Position numbers and translations under genes: made by a program
Notes under the pieces: generated by a model
Told to the model about the DNA's origin: nothing
Seen by the model: the letters and a program-made list of their open reading frames with translations, nothing else
Databases searched by the model: none
Shown: in pieces, positions 8,450 to 16,346 of the stretch
How positions within the stretch are numbered: position 1 is the first letter of the stretch
Layout of the letters: the number at the start of each line of letters is the position of its first letter
Source: Prevotella sp.
GTDB lineage: Bacteria > Bacteroidota > Bacteroidia > Bacteroidales > Bacteroidaceae
NCBI GenBank assembly: GCA_017474485.1
Contig: JAFVHO010000197.1
Coordinates: 1 to 36,354 of the forward strand
Length of the DNA: 36,354 bases
Direction: 5' to 3'

Positions 8450-10231
8450 TCAGAAGGTCACAGCACTCTTAGACGATCCAACCTTGATGACAGAGTTGTC
8501 AGTGAACACGAAACTGCGACCGAAGGTGTACTCGCCAGAGTCCTCATCTTCCTGTGCTTCGAAGTACTGTATGCTGTCGCCAATCTTCACCCCTACCCAG
8601 AAAGGTTCGCCATAATAGTCAAGAACACTGATGTAGAGCGTAGTGCCATTGGCAACCTGTATACCGTCGCTGTCGATAGCACCATAGTATGCCTCACTCT
8701 GAGATGTGACACGGTACTGATCATCATCGTATAAAACCTTGACGTTCACTGTCTCACCCTGTTCGACATCCTTGAATGTGGCGGTCACCGTGACATCGGC
8801 ATCAGGCATGGTGAAGCTGCCGTAGGTGCCATCGACAGTAAGGGGTACGTTGGCTTCGTTAGCATCTTTGGCCGTAACGGCATCAATCTTCTTGCCACTG
8901 GGAACGGACACCGTGAACTTTACGGTCTCACCAGCTGCATAGTAATGGCCTCCATCGAAGACGATATTGTCGCCGCCTGCATAATGGGCTGCAACAGCCT
9001 CGGCAGTAACGGTCATCGACGTGGCATCGTCAGGAACATGTACCTGAGCATAATAGGCATAACGATCGATGCCGTCACCATAGATGACAAAGTCGGATGT
9101 CTCACCCTTGTCGTTGATAGCCTTTAAAGGTTTGAAGCCTTGCTCGGCATTGGCAAAGAGATAGACATAGTCGCCGGGAATGGCCTTCGTCGTGGGAACA
9201 CCATAATAGATGTCCTTATCGTCATAAATCTCGGCAGCTGAGATATGAGTGCTTGCTGTGTAGCTGACGGGAATCTTCTCCTTGAAATCAAGCGTAATCT
9301 CAACATCCTGCTCCGGCATAGTGAATATGACATACGCACGAGAGTAACATTCGGGGGTGAGACCATCAATATTAGAAGTTGCACCTGCCAGATAGTAGTC
9401 GGCCTTGGTATAGAAGGAGGCTACAACCTGTTCGCCGCCTATGGCATTCTCAGGCAGGCTGTTGGGCATATATCCTTCAGGGACATCGGTATTGATGAAC
9501 TCGGTGTTCTTCCACGTAATCTTGCAGCGTTTGTGCTGAGTGCCGCTGGTACGCAGCGTCACATTACCCGTTACGTCAAGATAGTCAGGACGGACTGTCA
9601 CCCTGTAGACATTGTCGAGCTGCGTGCGCTCAAAGTAACAGCCTTCAACAAAAGACAGATTCTGCCAATCACCATCCCCCATTTTGAACTCTACTTTATC
9701 GAGCGTATAGGCATCGGGAGTGCGCAGATAACAGTCGAAGTATTTGTATTTCTGGTCGGGACTGACACCAAACAACTCGACGCCATCAGCATTGTCTTCG
9801 AGGGTCATGGTATAGCCGTCTGCCGACAACTGCTGCTGGACAGCGTATGCTACTACTACGGGGAACGCCTTGTCGGGAACAGGTATGGTCATACTGATTT
9901 CCTGAACATACTCGTCAACACCTGAAGGAAACTCCGGCATATACACCTTGTCACCTACATGCACATGAATGTGCTCCATGTGATAAGCTGCAAATCCAAA
10001 ATAAAGAGATGCTCCCGGTGTAAACGTCAGAGTCATCTGTTCACCATCATTAAAAGTCTGACCGACCTCAATACCATTTACCGAACTGATAAAGTCAGGT
10101 GTCAGATTAGTTACTTCTGTCACCGTAGGACTGCCGAACGTAGGATTTGAGACAGGATTGTCTGATACTGTACACGACAATAGAGTGGCACAAATGACGG
10201 CCACTACTACAAAAAAATACTTAAACTTCAT
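8450..10231 (-). CDS. Surface lipoprotein with divergent InlB B-repeat-like domains
   Basis: The 593-residue protein starts with a hydrophobic signal ending in the lipobox LLSC, with the lipidated cysteine at residue 20. The mature part is all-beta in character. At least two modules end in the pattern 'F(T)MPxxDVxhThxFK' (near residues 305-320 and 475-490), the hallmark of the divergent InlB B-repeat/bacterial repeat family, and SGKKIDAVTAKDA precedes the second. Such proteins are exported and surface-anchored; the ligand is unknown. It is a single-gene unit with its own promoter (10279-10310) and a strong terminator (8396-8422). Nothing in the sequence ties it to a substrate, although a susD relic upstream suggests a former glycan-utilisation context. 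Confidence 0.75.
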   Translation of the reverse strand: MKFKYFFVVVAVICATLLSCTVSDNPVSNPTFGSPTVTEVTNLTPDFISSVNGIEVGQTFNDGEQMTLTFTPGASLYFGFAAYHMEHIHVHVGDKVYMPEFPSGVDEYVQEISMTIPVPDKAFPVVVAYAVQQQLSADGYTMTLEDNADGVELFGVSPDQKYKYFDCYLRTPDAYTLDKVEFKMGDGDWQNLSFVEGCYFERTQLDNVYRVTVRPDYLDVTGNVTLRTSGTQHKRCKITWKNTEFINTDVPEGYMPNSLPENAIGGEQVVASFYTKADYYLAGATSNIDGLTPECYSRAYVIFTMPEQDVEITLDFKEKIPVSYTASTHISAAEIYDDKDIYYGVPTTKAIPGDYVYLFANAEQGFKPLKAINDKGETSDFVIYGDGIDRYAYYAQVHVPDDATSMTVTAEAVAAHYAGGDNIVFDGGHYYAAGETVKFTVSVPSGKKIDAVTAKDANEANVPLTVDGTYGSFTMPDADVTVTATFKDVEQGETVNVKVLYDDDQYRVTSQSEAYYGAIDSDGIQVANGTTLYISVLDYYGEPFWVGVKIGDSIQYFEAQEDEDSGEYTFGRSFVFTDNSVIKVGSSKSAVTF

Positions 10232-10278
10232 TTTTAACCTGTTAATAATTTGCTAATAATATTATCTCTTTTGGCCTG

Positions 10279-10310
10279 CAAAATTAAGCATAAAGTCCGA
10301 ATTTACAAAA
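10279..10310 (-). promoter_or_regulatory. Canonical Bacteroidetes promoter for the InlB-repeat lipoprotein
   Basis: The minus strand carries TTTTG (10310-10306), 19 bases, then TAATTTTG (10286-10279), matching both the -33 and -7 elements. The ATG at 10231 lies about 48 bases downstream of the -7 box, in an AT-rich leader without Shine-Dalgarno. Confidence 0.8.
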
Positions 10311-10347
10311 CTTTTTGCGCAGAAATCAACCTCTTGACTACCGAAAT

Positions 10348-10387
10348 AAAAAAATCCGAGGCTCACAAGAGTCTCGGACTTTTTTTG
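10348..10387. terminator. Hairpin terminator, probably from the lost susD operon
   Basis: TCCGAGGCTC (10355-10364) pairs with GAGTCTCGGA (10369-10378) around ACAA with one G-T pair. It is flanked by seven A's on the left and a run of T's on the right, so it can work in both directions. It lies directly downstream of the SusD-like fragment on the minus strand. Confidence 0.75.
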
Positions 10388-10400
10388 TGGAATATCCCAA

Positions 10401-10552
10401 TTAGCGGAGTGGCAGATACCAATTCTTGGTGATCATCAACTTCTGGCGCAAAGTATCATCAACCAGGCCATTGCGACGACTAATAGGATCGGCCAAGTAA
10501 GCAGGATCATTACGACGTAGGGCGACACGCATCAGGTCATAGAAAAGGTAAC
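10401..10552 (-). pseudogene. C-terminal remnant of a SusD/RagB family protein
   Basis: The minus strand reads LFYDLMRVALRRNDPAYLA, then a short linker, then ITKNWYLPLR and stop. This is the characteristic extreme C-terminus of SusD-like outer-membrane nutrient-binding lipoproteins ('FDLMRVALRR...FLA...WYLPLP'). Only about 48 residues of a protein normally 500 or more residues long remain. Further 5' (above about 10552) the frame no longer resembles SusD. A terminator follows immediately, as at the end of a real operon. No susC or other susD portion is present in the window, so this is most simply the end of a deleted susCD pair. Confidence 0.6.
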
Positions 10553-10712
10553 ACGGGGTCAGGCATGCTGTGACCTCTTGTAATGGCATTCGTGCGTCGA
10601 AGGGATGTCACTTTACGGTCGTTCCGACGTCACTTGCAGGGGAAAAACGACTCGCATACAGGGAGTAAATGACGTTGGAACAGGGAGAGAAACGGTCAGT
10701 TGCGCGAAAGCA

Positions 10713-10796
10713 GCGGGCGTGGCTTTAATCAGCAGCGGCCGCTGCTGATATCAGTGGCGGGCGTGGCTAAAGTCAGCAGCGTTCGCTGCGTACCTA
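10713..10796. repeat. Palindrome between short direct repeats
   Basis: A perfect 22-nt palindrome (10728-10749, centred on GCGGCCGC) sits between two exact copies of GCGGGCGTGGCT (10713-10724 and 10757-10768). The second copy is followed by CAGCAGCG and a small CAGCG-TT-CGCTG hairpin, a decayed second version of the palindrome. The rest of the gene-free stretch 10590-10885 shows no coding potential. It looks like a REP-type element or two degenerate copies of one hairpin unit. Confidence 0.6.
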
Positions 10797-10885
10797 TTTT
10801 TATACGAATGCACAGCAGACCCTACTGAATGCAGCGGAACCGACTATTTTGCAGCTTAATGCGGCTGCAAGTTTTTTTGTTATTC

Positions 10886-10918
10886 TTTTGGTACTTTACT
10901 CACTTATTCGTAATTTTG
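10886..10918 (+). promoter_or_regulatory. Promoter for the DUF4421 gene
   Basis: TTTTG (10886-10890), 20 bases, then TAATTTTG (10911-10918) match the Bacteroidetes consensus. The expected start of transcription, about 7 bases further on, leaves a leader of only about 15 bases before the ATG at 10940. Confidence 0.75.
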
Positions 10919-10939
10919 CCAACAAAATAGTGTGTGAAA

Positions 10940-11965
10940 ATGAAAGTTATGCGTCTATTAAGATATTTGCATCTTTCGGTGATGGCGCTCGCTATCGTTG
11001 ACGTGGCTGTTGCCCAGAGTAACGGCTACGCCAAGATTCAGAAGTTGGACAGTGTCCTTGCTGCCCGCTACTACCGTCAGGATAGTTTCGACACGGCCTA
11101 TATCATGCGGCCTGCGACGAAATGGACTTTCACAGCGAGGATGAACGTGTCGGGGACAAAGATTAAAACCGAGGGAATGGCGGATGACCAACATTTCAAG
11201 TCGGAGATGGAGGCTAACAGGAAGGCAACGCTCAGTGTGGGCGTGAGTTATCTTGGCTTTTCGCTCAGTGCTGCCATCAATCCCGCCAAAATGTTGGGAA
11301 AGTACCACGACTATGAGTTGAACTTCAATTCGTATGGCAAGCGCTTCGGCTTCGACGTCACCTATCAAGATGCCAAGAACTTTACTGGCTGGCACGACCA
11401 CGATGGCATGGAACGGATTGAGCTGCCTGATGGTTTGCTGAAAGTGAAAACACTGAACGTGAACGTCTACTATGCTTTTAACAGCCGCCGTTTCTCTTAC
11501 CCTGCCGCATTCTCGCAGAGCTATATCCAGAAGCGGTCAGCAGGTAGTTTCCTATTGGCAGCATCAGGTCAGGGGCAGCACGCTACGCTCGACTGGGAAA
11601 AGGAGATGCAGTTGAAGATGACGAACATCGGCATTGGTGCAGGCTATGGTTACAATTACGTACCCATTCCCGCTAAGGCGTCTACTCGTAGCCTTACACC
11701 GGGCTGGCTGCTGCATATCTCTGCCCTGCCTACATTCATTGTCTATAGCAACACATCAATGACCTTTGGCGACACCCGCGTCCCCTTGCACTACCATTTC
11801 CCCGAGGTCATCATCACTGGGCGCGGGGCCGTCATCCGCCAATGGAACAACAAATTTCTTGGCCTGTCGATGGTGTTCAACTTCACCAACATCGGCCATC
11901 AAGAAAACCTTGCCGTACACAACATCAAATGGCAAGTCCGCACTTTCTTTGGTTTGCGACTATAG
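10940..11965 (+). CDS. DUF4421 family protein, probable outer-membrane beta-barrel
   Basis: The 341-residue product begins with a signal peptide (MKVMRLLRYLHLSVMALAIV, cleavage near VAVAQ). Next comes the segment 'DSFDTAYIMRPATKWTFTAR', typical of DUF4421 proteins of Bacteroidetes. Alternating hydrophobic/aromatic strands follow ('LGFSLSAA', 'FGFDVTYQDA', 'LNVNVYYAFN', 'IGIGAGYGYNYVP', 'FLGLSMVFNFTNIG'), and the protein ends in an aromatic-rich strand (RTFFGLRL). These features suggest an outer-membrane barrel; no function is established for the family. I chose the ATG at 10940 over a GTG at 10934 because it gives a normal signal peptide and is further from the promoter. It stands alone and converges with the fimbrial operon. 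Confidence 0.75.
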   Translation: MKVMRLLRYLHLSVMALAIVDVAVAQSNGYAKIQKLDSVLAARYYRQDSFDTAYIMRPATKWTFTARMNVSGTKIKTEGMADDQHFKSEMEANRKATLSVGVSYLGFSLSAAINPAKMLGKYHDYELNFNSYGKRFGFDVTYQDAKNFTGWHDHDGMERIELPDGLLKVKTLNVNVYYAFNSRRFSYPAAFSQSYIQKRSAGSFLLAASGQGQHATLDWEKEMQLKMTNIGIGAGYGYNYVPIPAKASTRSLTPGWLLHISALPTFIVYSNTSMTFGDTRVPLHYHFPEVIITGRGAVIRQWNNKFLGLSMVFNFTNIGHQENLAVHNIKWQVRTFFGLRL

Positions 11966-12009
11966 ACGATAACAAGATTTTTTAGTCTCTTTCCCAATAC
12001 AATTAGGAT

Positions 12010-13878
12010 TTAATTCACTTCTATATCAACATAGGAATTGGGGTAATTGTCGCGCATAATATCAGGCACTATCTCACTATCACCAATTCCACTGACACCT
12101 GCAACTGTTAGCTTATAGAAGTTGTTTCTGACAACACCATAGCTCATAGGTCCCATCTGGTTACCAGCATTGATGCGGTGACGTATCCAATAGGTATAAT
12201 AGGTCTCATAAACACCCATGTTGAATTTGCACTGCTTGATGCCATAATTCTTCAGTTGTGAATCTGTATAAGTCACCAATTCGTCAAGCATAAGGCCACT
12301 GGCGACATTGATCGCCTGGATAGAACCATAAAAGTTGTATTTATATAAATAAATGGTATGAGGCCAATATTCTGGACGCTGCTCTTCTATCAATGTTTTC
12401 GTCTTATTATCATAAAGGTAAACAAACACAGGACTTACAGCCCCCTTGAAAACGATACCAGGTGAATAGCCGTTCTTCTGACTGGTTCTGAAAGAGGTAT
12501 TCTCCAGAATATAGACATATCCATGATTTCCTGCAGCAGGCATTGATGCAAAGTTCTCTGTATTAAATTCCCCAAACCAAGATACATAATGATCAGCGAA
12601 TTTGTTAGCATCCGACATACTGGATGTCTTACGGTAGAAATACGGGTCAACTATATATTGGTTTCCTTCATCAGTATAATTGCTAAAATGGTTTGGCAGT
12701 TGGAATTGGGGTTGGCTACCTAATTCCGACATAACATCTTTATGCTGGAAGAGATAATACTCCTTGTTCAGATTCACCAATTTGTAATTGGTAAGGTTAA
12801 CTTCAGCATACTTCTTGTCCTCATGCTTTAATTCAAATCCGTTCTGAGCTACACCTACCTGTATCTTTGCCAGAACACGTTCCAACTCAATAGCCATGAC
12901 ATATTTCTTGCCTGCCCAGGGTATTAAATCGATGGAGAGCTGCGAAGTGGCACGGTTTGTCATAACAGGACCTTTATCTGGAATATTTGCTTCTATACCA
13001 CTTTGATAAGTGATATTGTCCGTCAGGTTAATGAGCTCGTCCTGATTGTTGATACTAATGGGAGAATAGTCGTAGTTGGCTATCGCAAAGACATTATATA
13101 TCCCGACTCGAATGCCCAGCGAACGGATGATATACGAGATATCATATTGCTTGTCATATGAATCTTCATCTTGTGTCAAATCATTGATAACGGCCTTCGT
13201 GACGAATTTCTTGGTTTCTGCATCAAAAAAGAACAATTCGAGATGACTTACCGTATATTCGTTTTGGAAATAGTCTTCTTCTGAGAGATTGGGAGCTGCC
13301 ACATTCAACCGTACAGATAAGTCAACAATATCTTCTGAACCATCGCCCTTTAGCATTCCCTGTAAGACACCATCAAGGGTATTGTAGTCCGCAATGGGTG
13401 AATCGGTATATACTGCCTGAATAACTCCCTTCTCGTCAATGACATAGGTACGCGGAATACCTCTAGTCGCAAACTGATAATAAAGGTCCTTATTACTGGC
13501 CATATAGACAGGCATTGACAATCCTGCCTTATCCCAATAAAGATTGACCTCTTCACGAGTTTGACTACGAGGAACGTTGAGTAGTGTTACAGATGTCTTA
13601 TACTTCTCGTAAATCCGCTGAAGAACAGGAAGTTCTTTTTGACAATCAGGACAGGTCGTGTCGAAGAAGTTAAGCAAATAAACCTGTCCACCAAGCGATG
13701 ATGAAGAAATCGTTTCACCATTAGCACCTATCAGCATGAACTCAGGAACAACATCTCCTACATTCACTAAATTCACAGAGGCACTATTCTGGTCATCATC
13801 ATTCAGACAAGACGTCTGCATGAAAACGACAAGCATCATGAGAAGATGTGCAATATAGGATGAACTGTAATGTTTCAC
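12010..13878 (-). CDS. Thioredoxin-like/TlpA domain fused to a fimbrillin-like domain, lipoprotein
   Basis: The 622-residue protein has a signal peptide ending in QTSC (lipidated Cys24). Residues about 38-175 form a TlpA/peroxiredoxin-like thioredoxin fold: 'VGDVVPEFML', 'YLLNFFDTTCPDCQKELP' with the CPDC redox pair at 76-79, and 'RGIPRTYVID' with the expected cis-proline at 142. From about residue 184 to the end it resembles the Mfa1-like fimbrillin encoded two genes upstream: 'VSHLELFFFD', 'MTNRATSQLSIDL', 'ELERVLAKIQVG', 'YIVDPYFYRK', 'SQKNGYSPGIVFKG', 'YYTYWIRH' and 'MSYGVVRNNFYKLTVAGVSGIG' all have counterparts there. It starts 4 bases after the anchor gene and closes the five-gene operon. 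It is plausibly a minor or tip fimbrial subunit carrying a redox-active head. The fusion is seen directly; the role is inference. Confidence 0.85.
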   Translation of the reverse strand: MKHYSSSYIAHLLMMLVVFMQTSCLNDDDQNSASVNLVNVGDVVPEFMLIGANGETISSSSLGGQVYLLNFFDTTCPDCQKELPVLQRIYEKYKTSVTLLNVPRSQTREEVNLYWDKAGLSMPVYMASNKDLYYQFATRGIPRTYVIDEKGVIQAVYTDSPIADYNTLDGVLQGMLKGDGSEDIVDLSVRLNVAAPNLSEEDYFQNEYTVSHLELFFFDAETKKFVTKAVINDLTQDEDSYDKQYDISYIIRSLGIRVGIYNVFAIANYDYSPISINNQDELINLTDNITYQSGIEANIPDKGPVMTNRATSQLSIDLIPWAGKKYVMAIELERVLAKIQVGVAQNGFELKHEDKKYAEVNLTNYKLVNLNKEYYLFQHKDVMSELGSQPQFQLPNHFSNYTDEGNQYIVDPYFYRKTSSMSDANKFADHYVSWFGEFNTENFASMPAAGNHGYVYILENTSFRTSQKNGYSPGIVFKGAVSPVFVYLYDNKTKTLIEEQRPEYWPHTIYLYKYNFYGSIQAINVASGLMLDELVTYTDSQLKNYGIKQCKFNMGVYETYYTYWIRHRINAGNQMGPMSYGVVRNNFYKLTVAGVSGIGDSEIVPDIMRDNYPNSYVDIEVN

Positions 13879-13882
13879 TTGA

Positions 13883-14881
13883 TCAGAGTTTTAAATGGTT
13901 TTTGGCTCTTAAACGCCAACTGTTTACTTGTAACTGAATAAGTTGGTTCAAATCTCCTGAAAGGAAGAACACAATGGTATAGAAATCTTGTCTGTCAAGG
14001 TACTCCTGAACTGTCAATGGTCGTCCTAAGGCAGTGTAAAGAGCTCCTATCATACCAATATATTCTGGGAATGAGATATTAAAGATTTCTTCTCCCGTCG
14101 ATTTTTTCTCAAGAATAAGGCGACAGTCCCTGTCTTCCATCAGTCGCAAAGTACTCACATTAAAGCCGACACCTTTTAACTGACCATACTCCGCATCATC
14201 GACCGTTACAGTCTGACGCACAAAAGGCTGGTAGGTTATCAGGTCGTCAGAGACCAGCATGTTATTGATATTCAAAACACCATTGGCACTGACCACTTTC
14301 ATATCAAAGTCACTTGGACTTACTGTCGAATCACTGGACAACGGGACAACGAGACATGCAAGCTGATTCGTGTTCTTCGTCAGGAAGACATCATGCAAAG
14401 CATACGCATTGTCATAATGAACCGTTTTCAGACTTCCATAATACAAATCGGGCAATTGATCAGCACTATTCGACCCTGCCCCTGCCAACGAAAGCCGGAA
14501 CTGGTCCATCGTACTTCTGTCACCGGATATGGAGTAGTGACTATCGGCGGTACCACTCCATACCACAAACTGATAATCGCCTTCAGGAAGTCCCTCCACC
14601 CTGATGCGATGGTTGTTGGCAAGGAGAAGACCTTTCTGCACTTCCATGCGTGAAACATAGTTCCCTTCTGCATCATATATATATACCACAACCTCAGAAA
14701 TATATTCTGGTGCGGCCTCTACATCCAATATATTATAGGTATAATGCAGATTCAGCCAAAACCCAACAGCGCAGTTTTCCGTCTCATCCTTAACCCAAGT
14801 GCAGGATGAGAGCAACAGTATGCAGAAGAGGATACCTATCTGTTTCAGAGCACGATATTTGTAAGGTCTCTTACAATCCAT
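13883..14881 (-). CDS. FimB/Mfa2 family fimbrial anchor subunit
   Basis: The 332-residue lipoprotein has the lipobox LSSC (Cys27). The following start, 'ENCAVGFWLNLHYTYN' then 'ISEVVVYIYDAEGNYV', matches the FimB/Mfa2 family, which anchors Mfa1-type fimbriae in the outer membrane and limits their length. 'VEGLPEGDYQFVVWSG' and 'PDLYYGSL' are also family-like. Its start overlaps the end of the fimbrillin gene by 37 bases, so translation is probably coupled; no other start upstream of the lipobox is apparent. Operon position directly after the fimbrillin is the usual mfa1-mfa2 order. Confidence 0.85.
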   Translation of the reverse strand: MDCKRPYKYRALKQIGILFCILLLSSCTWVKDETENCAVGFWLNLHYTYNILDVEAAPEYISEVVVYIYDAEGNYVSRMEVQKGLLLANNHRIRVEGLPEGDYQFVVWSGTADSHYSISGDRSTMDQFRLSLAGAGSNSADQLPDLYYGSLKTVHYDNAYALHDVFLTKNTNQLACLVVPLSSDSTVSPSDFDMKVVSANGVLNINNMLVSDDLITYQPFVRQTVTVDDAEYGQLKGVGFNVSTLRLMEDRDCRLILEKKSTGEEIFNISFPEYIGMIGALYTALGRPLTVQEYLDRQDFYTIVFFLSGDLNQLIQLQVNSWRLRAKNHLKL

Positions 14882-16335
14882 GGTTTTACGTTTAGGACAA
14901 CATTCATGTAAGCTTCTCCTTCATCGGGAGTATCAGGAGTAAAAGCATTCATATCCTCTCCCCCAAGATCTGAGACATTGGTAATCAGCATACGATAGAG
15001 GTTGTTGCGAATGACACCAAACTCCATGACTCCCATGATTGTGGGATTATTGTTGTCCAAGTGGCGAATCCAATAATTGTAATAGCAGCGATAGCCATCA
15101 TCCGTTTTTTCAAACTTCTTGGCCTGAAGTGCACTTGTTGGCGAGCTAGAAGCAGCAACAGCAACCTTCAATGCATCTGCTGAGTCATAGAATTTGTATT
15201 CGAAGTAATATAACACCTCAGGATATTTCGTTTTATCAGTAATCAGCTCCAGCGTGTTTGAACTGTTTAAATGATAAACATTGTTATTGGGTTCAATAAT
15301 AGCCTTGAACACCACACCAGTGGAATATCCATTCTTTTGGGCTGGTGCATACATGCAGTTCTCCAGGCAATACGATGTCTTATAATTAGGCGTCGAACTA
15401 ACGGCATTGAACGACGTCCATTTTGCGGCATTGGGACCATTCAGGTCGACAAATGCATTCTCGTAGTATTTGTCAGCATTAGTGAAGGCTGATGCATCTA
15501 TTGCCTTCTTGAAGAAATACGGATCAACGACATATCCATTGACATCAGCGACATTACCAAAATTTGTATTGATATTCCATTGTGGCTCGTCCAAGGATGT
15601 AAGAACGGCTGTATGACGGTATGAATAATAATACTTGGGCTGGTTTACAATATAGAAGCCATCAAGTGTTACAGTAGCATATTTTGCACCATTTTTGTCT
15701 GTCATTTCAAATTGTTCGGCAGACTTAGCTATATCCAGACGGGCAAGCACACGTTCGAGCGTTATGTTAACTACATTTGGTTCCTCTCCGTCCTTTTTGG
15801 TAATGGTTACCTGCACGTTGGCTGATGCCCGGTTCGACATGACGATACCATTTGAAATGTCCACTATCTGCCCCTGGATATAAGTAACGCTGTCAATATC
15901 TGCCAAGAAGTCATCTTCATTAGTCTTGTTAATCACCCTATCGGTATTGGCAGTAACGAAGATATCATATACACCTGGAGCCACAGAAAATTTATCAGAC
16001 TCGTAGGTGATATTACCGTTTGCATCACTTCCTACATGTGTAAGATTGGCCAACAGAAAACTTTTAGCAAACAACTTGCTCTGATTGTTATATAAATACA
16101 CTCTGGCATTGTTTACCTTATACTCGCTGGCAGTTCCTTGTACATGGCTATAACTATCTTCTGCACTACGGGTTATAGCGGAATAATTACTTTGTAACCT
16201 GAACACGATGTTGCAATTATCGCTCCCAAGTTCTTTCCCACTCTCTTGAGCTGTAAAATCTTCTGACTGGCTACAACTGCAAAAAGCAGTTACAGCAATG
16301 ATTAGTAAAAATACGGATTTGTTAAGATGAATCAT
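14845..16335 (-). CDS. Mfa1-like major fimbrillin, lipoprotein
   Basis: The 496-residue protein has a lipoprotein signal (AFCSC, Cys21 most likely) and an N-terminal extension with a basic site, AITRSAED near residues 53-60. That is a plausible Arg-protease maturation site as in Porphyromonas fimbrillins. The body shows 'NARVYLYNN', 'GVYDIFVTANTD', 'IVMSNRASANVQV', 'ITLERVLARLDIAK', 'YVVDPYFFKK', 'PAQKNGYSTGVVFKA' and 'YYNYWIRHLDNNNPTIMGVMEFGVIRNNLYRMLITNVSDLG', a set typical of Mfa1-type shaft subunits. It ends in 'NVKPWIVR', the donor-strand-like tail. It sits 11 bases downstream of the DUF3868 gene and overlaps the anchor gene by 37 bases. The gingival gene symbol is not transferred because homology is only family-level. 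Confidence 0.85.
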   Translation of the reverse strand: MIHLNKSVFLLIIAVTAFCSCSQSEDFTAQESGKELGSDNCNIVFRLQSNYSAITRSAEDSYSHVQGTASEYKVNNARVYLYNNQSKLFAKSFLLANLTHVGSDANGNITYESDKFSVAPGVYDIFVTANTDRVINKTNEDDFLADIDSVTYIQGQIVDISNGIVMSNRASANVQVTITKKDGEEPNVVNITLERVLARLDIAKSAEQFEMTDKNGAKYATVTLDGFYIVNQPKYYYSYRHTAVLTSLDEPQWNINTNFGNVADVNGYVVDPYFFKKAIDASAFTNADKYYENAFVDLNGPNAAKWTSFNAVSSTPNYKTSYCLENCMYAPAQKNGYSTGVVFKAIIEPNNNVYHLNSSNTLELITDKTKYPEVLYYFEYKFYDSADALKVAVAASSSPTSALQAKKFEKTDDGYRCYYNYWIRHLDNNNPTIMGVMEFGVIRNNLYRMLITNVSDLGGEDMNAFTPDTPDEGEAYMNVVLNVKPWIVRDLTNIVL

Positions 16336-16346
16336 AAGTTTTTGTT

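Noticed and set aside
9245..9925. 226-codon plus-strand frame inside the InlB-repeat lipoprotein gene
   Set aside because: It is the antisense shadow of a gene with signal peptide, repeats, promoter and terminator.
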